From Pedobacter sp. UBA2067 (lineage in GTDB: Bacteria > Bacteroidota > Bacteroidia > Sphingobacteriales > Sphingobacteriaceae): a stretch of DNA of 11,822 nt. Made by a program: the position numbers and the translations under genes. Position 1 is the first letter of the stretch. Every line of letters begins with the position of its first letter. This document shows, piece by piece, positions 6,216 through 11,822 of the stretch. Below the pieces are notes generated by a model. That model had not been told where the DNA came from, searched no databases, and worked only from the letters and a program-made list of their open reading frames with translations. The stretch covers positions 67,918 through 79,739 of the forward strand of contig DDAD01000147.1 in assembly GCA_002333205.1 (NCBI GenBank), read 5' to 3'.

Positions 6216-6464
6216 ATGACAGATTTTGAGTTTATAGCTTTACCTGAGCAGGCAAGAATAGAGATATTATCGACTGCTTATTACATTGCAACAAGCGAGG
6301 AAGTGCCTGCTATGCTCTTTTTATTGGATCAGTTTTTTGTTAAAGTCTTTTGTGATCTAGATGGAAACCGGCTTACTACAATCACCTATTCTTCAAGTTC
6401 AATCCTACCAGATCAGTACCTGAATCTAGTTAACCTGGATGAGATTGCGAATAGACTTAAATAG
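6216..6464 (+). CDS. Hypothetical 82-aa protein, first gene of a two-gene unit
   Basis: The protein (MTDFEFIALPEQARIEIL...) is small, acidic and soluble, without a signal peptide. The layout suggests an alpha/beta fold: a helix over MTDFEFIALPEQARIEILST, strands around PAMLFLLDQFFVKVFCD and LTTITYSS, and a C-terminal helix (LVNLDEIANRLK). The opening 'MTDFEFIALPE' and the pattern 'lyqLdsFyVevf' resemble short uncharacterised proteins common in Sphingobacteriaceae, to which I can give no function. The stop is only 7 nt before the start of the receiver-like gene, so the two are very likely co-transcribed and may work together. Confidence 0.7.
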   Translation: MTDFEFIALPEQARIEILSTAYYIATSEEVPAMLFLLDQFFVKVFCDLDGNRLTTITYSSSSILPDQYLNLVNLDEIANRLK

Positions 6465-6471
6465 ACAAATT

Positions 6472-6882
6472 ATGGCTAAGCGAATAATTTTGATAGATAA
6501 TGGACAGGGCGAGTTAACAGCCATTTGCAAATCGCTGTCTGAGTTAAAGTACATAGCGGTTACCTTAAACGCTAACAACTTTACAATTACTGAATTCATT
6601 GCTTTAGATCCGGCACTGGCATTAATTTACGTTGAAAATATATCAGAAAAAGAATATGATTTACTCCTGGATATCAGAGCAAACTTTTTTACTAACCGAG
6701 TTCAAGTTATTCTGATTACCAATGATTTTGACATTGTTAAAGCGTTTGAAGATGACACTAAGGTATTCTGCTTTGTAAAACCTTTTGATCAACGAAAGCT
6801 AATTGATCAGGTTAATGAATTACTTCTTGCAAAAATTATTCCCCTATATCAAATCGTTGGCGGAGGTATGTTTCCAGTATAA
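6472..6882 (+). CDS. Receiver-like protein lacking the phospho-acceptor Asp
   Basis: This 136-aa single-domain protein has the alternating beta/alpha layout of a response-regulator receiver: RIILIDN (4-10), LALIYVEN (49-56), VQVILITN (77-84) and the CFVKPF ending (100-105), with the conserved Lys103-Pro104 pair and Thr83. The acidic pocket is reduced to one Asp (D9, then N10), and the phospho-acceptor position in PALALIYVEN appears to be Tyr53 instead of Asp. There is no output domain, only a short tail (YQIVGGGMFPV). It is best called a pseudo-receiver, probably acting by protein contact rather than phosphorylation (inference). An in-frame ATG at 6439 overlaps the previous gene; ATG 6472 was preferred because the first beta-strand follows it directly. 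It converges on the oxidoreductase at 6908. Confidence 0.65.
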   Translation: MAKRIILIDNGQGELTAICKSLSELKYIAVTLNANNFTITEFIALDPALALIYVENISEKEYDLLLDIRANFFTNRVQVILITNDFDIVKAFEDDTKVFCFVKPFDQRKLIDQVNELLLAKIIPLYQIVGGGMFPV

Positions 6883-6907
6883 GTATTAAAGGCGTCTTCA
6901 GCAGAAT

Positions 6908-7489
6908 TCAGGGCTTCGAATAAGCTAACAATTGTTTAATCATGGTATCTGCGGTACTGGCATATTGCTTCTCGTACAATTCCAACAGCTCGGCCTCTGT
7001 TGTTTTAGTGCCTTTTTTTTGTAGTTCAGACAATACACTCAGGCTTGCAAACGGGGGCAATGTTATTCCAACTGCATTGAAAAAGTTGGCAAAATTTGCT
7101 ATGACATGTTGCGCTCCATCAGAGTCCCCGGTTACAATAATTCCGCCAACTTTGCCTGCAAGCCTGGATGTTCTACCTTCTAGAATTTCGTCATGTAAAT
7201 GATCAAGTCGCTCGATTACTTTTTGAATTTCAGAGCTGTGATTTCCCCACCAGATTGGCGTAGCAAAGACAATGATGTCTGCATCAAGTACCTTGTCAAG
7301 AACTAAGGGCCATTCGTCCCCATCTCCCATGTAAGAGTAGGTGCCCGGTAAAATTTTGTGATCTACTAATTTAATTACTTCGCTATCTACATCATGTGAT
7401 CGCAACTTGTCTTGAAAAAATTCTGATAGCGTTTGCGTGTTGGATAATCCAAGGGTTTTCAGCGTACCTAATAAAATTAGTGCTTTCAT
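6908..7489 (-). CDS. Flavodoxin-fold NAD(P)H-dependent oxidoreductase
   Basis: This 193-aa protein has the flavodoxin-like fold of the NADPH:FMN reductase/NAD(P)H quinone oxidoreductase families. It opens with MKALILLGTL, followed by a phosphate-binding loop containing Ser16-Asn17-Thr18. PIWWGNHSSEIQKVIERLD (78-96) is the typical flavin-contacting segment, and GIIVTGDSDGAQH (116-128) is the third binding loop. Members carry FMN or FAD and transfer electrons from NAD(P)H to flavins, quinones or electrophiles in the cytoplasm; the substrate is open. It lies 64 bp downstream of the SDR at 7554 on the same strand and may share its transcript. The start is fixed by the first beta-strand. Confidence 0.88.
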   Translation of the reverse strand: MKALILLGTLKTLGLSNTQTLSEFFQDKLRSHDVDSEVIKLVDHKILPGTYSYMGDGDEWPLVLDKVLDADIIVFATPIWWGNHSSEIQKVIERLDHLHDEILEGRTSRLAGKVGGIIVTGDSDGAQHVIANFANFFNAVGITLPPFASLSVLSELQKKGTKTTEAELLELYEKQYASTADTMIKQLLAYSKP

Positions 7490-7553
7490 AATGTTAATTG
7501 CTACTCCCTAATCCTTTATTGGAGCATGCCGGGCTTTATAGTAACAAGGCAGA

Positions 7554-8351
7554 TCATTTTTCATCAGCGGGCCCCTGCTGCTTCTCCATATTTTCAGCAA
7601 CTTTGCTATCAGGTATTAAATTTGAAACTGCTACCTGAACCTTGTTCTTAAATCCTGAGATTACTTTATCATCTCCAGATAGAAGCGCTTTATAGCCGTC
7701 TTTAGCTACCGTAGCAGGATCTGCAAGCTCAGTTTCCTGCACAATTTTAGAATCCTGCATATCAGCTTTGTTAAAGAAATCTGTATCAGTTGCACCGGGC
7801 AAAAGAACAGTTACCGTAACACCCTTGTCCTTTAATTCCGTTCTAATTGCCTCAGACCAGGAATTCACAAATGCTTTGGTTCCATGATAAACAGCTTGCC
7901 ATGGGCCCGGCATTTCTCCGGCTACAGAGCCTACATTTAAGATTTTACCCCTGGCGTTTGCCACCATATCATTTAAGAAAAGCTTGGTAAGCACAACATA
8001 AGCCCCGATATTGAGTTGTAGGATTTCAAGTTCCCTGTCAAGATCCGTATCTTTGAATTCTCCATAAACACCCTGACCTGCATCATTGACCAAAATGTCT
8101 AAGTTGATACCTTTAGCTTTAACTTCATTGTAGACCTCCAAAGGACTTTCTTTCAAAGCCAAATCTTTAGCAATGGTCAAGACTTCAATTCCAAACTGTT
8201 GTTCCAGTTCCTGCTTTACACTTTGTAAATGATCCTGTGTTCGGGATACTAAAATCAGGTTGTATCTGTCTGCGACAAAAAGTTTTGCCAGCTCATAACC
8301 AATTCCAGCACTTCCGCCGGTAATTAGCGCATATTTTACTTCTGTGGACAT
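7554..8351 (-). CDS. SDR family NAD(P)-dependent oxidoreductase (NDAG subtype)
   Basis: Counting from ATG at 8351, this 265-aa protein has TGGSAGIG (11-18), SRTQD after the second strand (36-40, whose Arg favours NADP), NDAG (89-92), Asn114, Ser142 in GSVAGEMPG, and YHGTK (Tyr155, Lys159), then LLPGATDTDFF (183-193). All catalytic residues are present. NDAG in place of NNAG, followed by QGVYGEF, is usual in a Bacteroidota subgroup of uncharacterised SDRs, as is the tail ending in EKQQGPADEK. The substrate is unknown. An in-frame ATG at 8402 would add 17 residues without homology, so 8351 is preferred. It lies between DUF421 (108 bp upstream) and the flavin reductase (64 bp downstream), all on the minus strand. 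Confidence 0.9.
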   Translation of the reverse strand: MSTEVKYALITGGSAGIGYELAKLFVADRYNLILVSRTQDHLQSVKQELEQQFGIEVLTIAKDLALKESPLEVYNEVKAKGINLDILVNDAGQGVYGEFKDTDLDRELEILQLNIGAYVVLTKLFLNDMVANARGKILNVGSVAGEMPGPWQAVYHGTKAFVNSWSEAIRTELKDKGVTVTVLLPGATDTDFFNKADMQDSKIVQETELADPATVAKDGYKALLSGDDKVISGFKNKVQVAVSNLIPDSKVAENMEKQQGPADEK

Positions 8352-8459
8352 AAATGATGGGTTCAGATTTTTTACCATTTGAATTACAAGTGAAGCAGCC
8401 AAATGTTTAAATGAATTCTTGATTTAATACTTTTAGGGATAACACCTTAGAGGCTTGGT

Positions 8460-8951
8460 TTAAGCATCTTTTTTAATCACACTGATCTTACCACTTCTTT
8501 CCAGGTATATGGCTTCTACTGACTCCAGTGAATTCCTATTTGTCTGTAATCGAACGCTTTCCATTAAATCTCCTTTTGTTAAAAAGCTTTTCTTCATATT
8601 CTCCTCCAGAAACACTTCATTACAATACAACAATCTTTCCTCCCCTTTAACAGCTATACCAAGTTTGGAGTAATACAGGCATAGCCATGCAAGTAAACGG
8701 TGTAAAATGACAATTACCAATCCAGCTGACACGGTCGCCCAATAAGGAGACGCGCCCACAATGGCTCTACTTAGTACAGCGCCAAGTAGAATCGAAACGA
8801 CAAAGTCAAAGGAAGACTTTTTGCCTAAGGTTCGAATTCCAGATGCTCGAATGAATAGCAATGCTATTAAGTACAATGTGAAAGCGCGAAGCCCCATTTG
8901 TAATGCGTTGAGTTCATCTCCTTCTCCAAACAGTGTTAATATCAAATCCAT
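8460..8951 (-). CDS. YetF/DUF421 family membrane protein
   Basis: This 163-aa protein has three hydrophobic segments (about 17-35, 48-66 and 70-92), then a cytoplasmic C-terminal domain of about 70 residues. The family hallmarks are RASGIRTLGKKSSFDFVVSI (35-54), with the GxRTLGK loop and Asp49 leading into the second membrane helix, and LGAVLSRAI (56-64). The C-terminal part (GEERLLYCNEVFLEENMKKSFLTKGDLMESVR) is the YetF soluble domain. The role of the family is unresolved; members occur in stress and sporulation contexts. The short form, with a single C-terminal domain, is common in Bacteroidota. A consensus -7 box lies about 50 bp upstream. Confidence 0.88.
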   Translation of the reverse strand: MDLILTLFGEGDELNALQMGLRAFTLYLIALLFIRASGIRTLGKKSSFDFVVSILLGAVLSRAIVGASPYWATVSAGLVIVILHRLLAWLCLYYSKLGIAVKGEERLLYCNEVFLEENMKKSFLTKGDLMESVRLQTNRNSLESVEAIYLERSGKISVIKKDA

Positions 8952-8999
8952 GGTATAATAACATGGGATTAACCCGACTGTTTTTTTGAGTACTCAGGT

Positions 9000-9007
9000 C
9001 AAACTTA
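9000..9007 (-). promoter_or_regulatory. Bacteroidota -7 box upstream of the YetF gene
   Basis: The minus strand reads TAAGTTTG, an exact match to TAnnTTTG, 49 bp before the ATG at 8951. No clear TTG lies at the right distance upstream, so only the -7 element is supported. Confidence 0.4.
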
Positions 9008-9035
9008 GATACAATAAAAGAAATTTTTTTTGCTA

Positions 9036-9052
9036 TGATAAGAGCATTATCA
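9036..9052. promoter_or_regulatory. 6-bp inverted repeat upstream of the YetF promoter
   Basis: TGATAA (9036-9041) and TTATCA (9047-9052) form a perfect inverted repeat with a 5-nt centre. It lies about 37 bp upstream of the middle of the -7 box, where an activator site could sit. On the minus strand it is followed by an A-run, not a T-run, so a terminator is unlikely. Confidence 0.3.
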
Positions 9053-9140
9053 CGATGGTCAATATCTAGTGCTTTATGATCTTAGCAAATCTGGAAACAA
9101 AAAACTAGATAAAACACATGTGTAAGATAATGAGGCCTAA

Positions 9141-9158
9141 AAAAGGGCGACACCTTTG
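9141..9158 (-). terminator. Probable terminator after the molybdopterin subunit gene
   Basis: On the minus strand AAAGG and CCTTT form a 5-bp stem with a 6-nt loop, and the T-run continues for three more bases. It starts about 12 bp after the stop of the 9170-11428 gene. The stem is short, so confidence is moderate. Confidence 0.4.
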
Positions 9159-9169
9159 AATTATTCTTC

Positions 9170-11428
9170 TTAAATCAATTTGTCAAGCGTAATTGGAAGA
9201 TGTCTTATTCTTCTACCAGTGGCATGAAACACCGCGTTGGCGATTGCAGCAGAAAACCCGATCATGCCAATCTCACCTAATCCCTTTGCGCCAATTGGAT
9301 CTAAAATCATGTCATCCTTATCAATGAACTTTACTTTTATATCTGGGATATCCGCGCAAACTGGTACATGATAGTTTTCAAGGTCGTTGTTTACATATCC
9401 TCCATTGCGATCATCAATAACACCTTCCTCCATTAATGCGACGCCGATTCCCCAGATAATAGATCCAAGAACCTGGCTTTCTGCTGTTTTCGCATTGATT
9501 ACCTTTCCACAATCTACCACGGTAACAACCCTGTTGACCTTAACAGAACCCGTTAGCGGATGAACTAATACCTCCACGAAATTCACGCAGAAGGATTTTC
9601 CGGAATGTGTATTTTCTTCTGTCCCGGCTTTTGATTCTTTTGTAGCCACAAGTTCGTTGAGCCCATTTGCCTTTAGTATATTTGTATACGCAATTTTTCC
9701 CTGACCATTTTTCGCTCGCACGAATCCATCAACTGCAATAAGGTCATCCTGTAAGCGTCCCTTAAACCTGGGATTTTCACCTGATATACTCAATTCCATA
9801 AGCCGCGCCTTTAACGAAAGGCAAACATCATGTATCGCTGAGCCTACTGAGGCCGTGGTATGTGATCCAAATTGTCCAGGTGCTGGTGGAAATTTAGAGT
9901 TACCCCATTGGAAGTCAACCTTTGCAATAGATGTATCCAACTTTTCAGCGGCGATCTGCGTGAATATTGTTGCAGACCCAGGTCCGGTATCCGCCACCGA
10001 TGTTCTAACAATGAAAGTACCGTCTTCATTAATCTGTGCACTTGCGGTGGCCGGCTCTCGTGTCGATTTATAGATGCCGGCACTCATGCCCATTCCTAAC
10101 AAGTAACCACCTGATGTCATCGATGCTGGCGCTGGATTTCTTTTTTCCCAGCCGAATAAGGTTACACCTTCTTTATAGCATTCTTTTAAATGATTACTGG
10201 TCCAGGGCATGTTTTTATCATAATCCTGATCGGCAAAATTCTTTAATCGCAAAGTAACAGGATCCATTTTTAAAGCATAAGCAAGCTCATCAACGGCAGA
10301 TTCCAGGGCAAAAGAACCCGTAGTTTCTCCTGGTCCACGGGTATGGGTAGGTGTGCTTACATCTAAGGGAACCAGCTGATACCGGGTTTCAAGATTGGCA
10401 CAGCGGTACATTGATTTGGTTGGGTCTGTAATGCGCTCTACAAACTCTTCATAAGTAGAGGTCATCCCTATTGCCTCATGTTTTATTCCAACGAATTCAC
10501 CACTTTTTGTAGCACCTATACTGAATTGCTGAACAGCATAAGGTCTGTAGCCAATCATGTTAAAGACCTGCTTTCTTTCCAGAACGACCTTTAGTGGCCG
10601 GCCGATCTTTTTAGCGCCAAGAACAGCCGCCATCTCATGCGGCCACACCCGGGATGCGCTCCCGAAGGCACCCCCTACAAATGGTGAGTGTACTTCTACC
10701 TCATCTTCATTTAGATTGAAGTAATTGATAAATGCATCTTTGGTAGACTGTACAAACTGGGTCTTGTTATAAATCAGCAACTTCCCAGAAGGAAGCCAAT
10801 GGGCACTAGTGGCATGCGGCTCCATACTGTTGTGTACCTGTATGGAGGTATGATATTCCTGATCTATTAAAACCTCTGCATTCTTCCAGGCATCTGCAGT
10901 ACCACGTAAAGAATCTGAAGGGCGGTGTGGTGTCATTTTAGCAGATAAATGATCCAACAGGTTCGTGTGGTGTGGCATTCTATTATAAGATACATCCACC
11001 AAGGTTGCTGCATAGGTTGCTTGTTCCAGCGTTTCCGCAATAACTAACGCTACCGGCTGATTATAATGAGCCACATCTTCATTATAGAAAAGCCGATATT
11101 CCTGTCCATAATACCTGGTCTTTTCCTGGTCCACTGGCTTATTATATCCTGGCACGTCCGGAAGGTTTAAATGCGTCATTACCTCGATAACTCCTGCAGA
11201 CTTTCTTGCTTTGTCCGTCAGAATGGAACGGATTGATCCATTGGCAATCGTACTTGTGACGAAAACACCATAAGTCATTCCTGTGATGGGATATTCGGCA
11301 GCATACTTAGCCAAACCAGTAACTTTTAATTTGCCTTCAATTCGGTTTGTCGGCTCACCGACATGCTGATCTAAGCTATTCTCGAAATCTCGCATCGTCG
11401 CGTTATTAAAATCAGTTAGTCTTCCCAT
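9170..11428 (-). CDS. Molybdopterin-binding subunit, xanthine dehydrogenase/aldehyde oxidoreductase family
   Basis: The 752-aa protein is the large catalytic (Moco) subunit of a three-subunit molybdenum hydroxylase, like E. coli PaoC/YagR or XdhA. The N-terminal domain (about 22-160) opens with VGEPTNRIEGKLKVTGLAKYAAE and matches the aldehyde oxidase/xanthine dehydrogenase a/b hammerhead. Moco-binding segments follow: SPFVGGAFGS, THTRGPGETTGSFALES and GQFGSHTTASVGSA. Near the C-terminus GAKGLGEIG holds the catalytic base Glu719. Length is close to that of PaoC. Members hydroxylate purines, aromatic aldehydes or N-heterocycles; the substrate cannot be read here. The 2Fe-2S and FAD subunits, normally encoded just upstream, are not in the window: 394 bp upstream show no gene. 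No signal peptide is seen; in Pao-type enzymes the Tat signal is on the Fe-S subunit. Confidence 0.93.
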   Translation of the reverse strand: MGRLTDFNNATMRDFENSLDQHVGEPTNRIEGKLKVTGLAKYAAEYPITGMTYGVFVTSTIANGSIRSILTDKARKSAGVIEVMTHLNLPDVPGYNKPVDQEKTRYYGQEYRLFYNEDVAHYNQPVALVIAETLEQATYAATLVDVSYNRMPHHTNLLDHLSAKMTPHRPSDSLRGTADAWKNAEVLIDQEYHTSIQVHNSMEPHATSAHWLPSGKLLIYNKTQFVQSTKDAFINYFNLNEDEVEVHSPFVGGAFGSASRVWPHEMAAVLGAKKIGRPLKVVLERKQVFNMIGYRPYAVQQFSIGATKSGEFVGIKHEAIGMTSTYEEFVERITDPTKSMYRCANLETRYQLVPLDVSTPTHTRGPGETTGSFALESAVDELAYALKMDPVTLRLKNFADQDYDKNMPWTSNHLKECYKEGVTLFGWEKRNPAPASMTSGGYLLGMGMSAGIYKSTREPATASAQINEDGTFIVRTSVADTGPGSATIFTQIAAEKLDTSIAKVDFQWGNSKFPPAPGQFGSHTTASVGSAIHDVCLSLKARLMELSISGENPRFKGRLQDDLIAVDGFVRAKNGQGKIAYTNILKANGLNELVATKESKAGTEENTHSGKSFCVNFVEVLVHPLTGSVKVNRVVTVVDCGKVINAKTAESQVLGSIIWGIGVALMEEGVIDDRNGGYVNNDLENYHVPVCADIPDIKVKFIDKDDMILDPIGAKGLGEIGMIGFSAAIANAVFHATGRRIRHLPITLDKLI

Positions 11429-11822
11429 TCTTTATAATAATTAATAAGAACAAAGGCAGAATTATCGTCCATAAACGCTATTTCTAGAATGAACGCTTTA
11501 TTGGTGTAACACTTCACTCATTTACAATGTTTTCCATCCTGTTTGTACTTAAACCCATTAGACAACTGCACATAGAGCGCCGTTACGGTTCAATGGGATA
11601 GTAGAATATCGGACTTCTTTGCTGACGATTATCAATTGTTTTACACAAATGTTGTAGTAATGGTACGTATTGAGAATATTATTGTTGATACAGCCAATTG
11701 CTACATGGAATAATCGAGTAAGCATATCCATGTATTTCATCCGGAGTTGCGTCGATTAACTTTCAAGTTGTTTTCACAACAGATGAGGGGGAAATTTTAC
11801 CATTATTCCCTCCTTTAAAAAG
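11429..11822. other. Upstream region of the molybdopterin subunit gene, no gene seen
   Basis: No recognisable coding region, RNA gene or repeat was found in these 394 bp. The minus strand has TGCCTTTG at about 11452-11459, one mismatch from a -7 box, upstream of the gene at 11428. A small hairpin GTTGT/ACAAC lies at 11767-11780. At the right edge the minus strand has AAAGGAGG, a strong Shine-Dalgarno-like sequence, followed by an ATG at 11803 and only nine codons. A gene ending just outside the window cannot be excluded. Confidence 0.5.

Noticed and set aside
9844..10257. Several 70-80-aa ORFs inside the molybdopterin subunit gene
   Set aside because: They are out-of-frame or antisense shadows of a gene with strong family motifs.
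11558..11740. 60-aa minus-strand ORF upstream of the molybdopterin subunit gene
   Set aside because: It has no family resemblance, no ribosome site and a composition rich in Asn/Tyr/Ile as expected of chance ORFs; the Fe-S subunit would need CxxC-type cysteine clusters, which are absent.

Overview
The window (about 41% GC by eye) looks like a chromosomal segment from a Bacteroidota bacterium, most likely Sphingobacteriaceae (Pedobacter/Mucilaginibacter type). The reasons are: start codons mostly lack a Shine-Dalgarno sequence; one upstream region carries a Bacteroidota-type -7 box (TAnnTTTG); two predicted lipoproteins have typical lipoboxes; and the protein flavours (sorbosone-dehydrogenase-like lipoprotein, YghA-like SDR with a Tat leader, NDAG-type SDR, short YetF-like protein) match that family. 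This is inference from sequence character; no 16S or marker gene is present.

Layout. Positions 1-901 (minus, running off the left edge) encode a PQQ-type glucose/sorbosone dehydrogenase-like lipoprotein. It is divergent from a family IV (HSL-type) alpha/beta-hydrolase lipoprotein at 1096-2214 (plus). A 355-bp convergent gap follows, with three hairpins, one of them REP-like. Next is a divergent pair: a diacylglycerol-kinase-type lipid kinase (2570-3463, minus) and surE (3526-4269, plus), the latter overlapping a 68-aa orphan ORF. A 470-bp convergent gap holds a possible 39-aa membrane peptide. Positions 4930-5935 (minus) hold an SDR of the YghA/GSP39 type whose Tat-signal N-terminus is split from the catalytic domain by one extra base. 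Positions 6216-6882 (plus) are a two-gene unit of unknown function ending in a receiver-like domain without a phospho-acceptor aspartate. From 6908 to 11428 everything is on the minus strand: a molybdopterin-binding subunit of the xanthine dehydrogenase/aldehyde oxidoreductase family, a YetF/DUF421 membrane protein, an SDR and a flavodoxin-fold NAD(P)H oxidoreductase. The last 394 bp hold no recognisable gene.

How the genes fit together. The theme is redox and envelope/stress housekeeping: two SDRs, a flavin reductase, a molybdenum hydroxylase subunit, a PQQ-type dehydrogenase, an esterase, a lipid kinase and a nucleotidase. There is no sign of a phage, an insertion sequence with transposase, a CRISPR array or a defence island. 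I did not find a convincing new multi-gene system.

Points most worth a second look: the +1 frameshift separating the Tat leader from its SDR; a 19-nt inverted repeat (18/19 identical) bracketing surE and its small partner; the phospho-acceptor-less receiver protein with its co-transcribed 82-aa partner; the molybdopterin subunit without its Fe-S and FAD partners in view; and the small membrane ORF behind the SDR.
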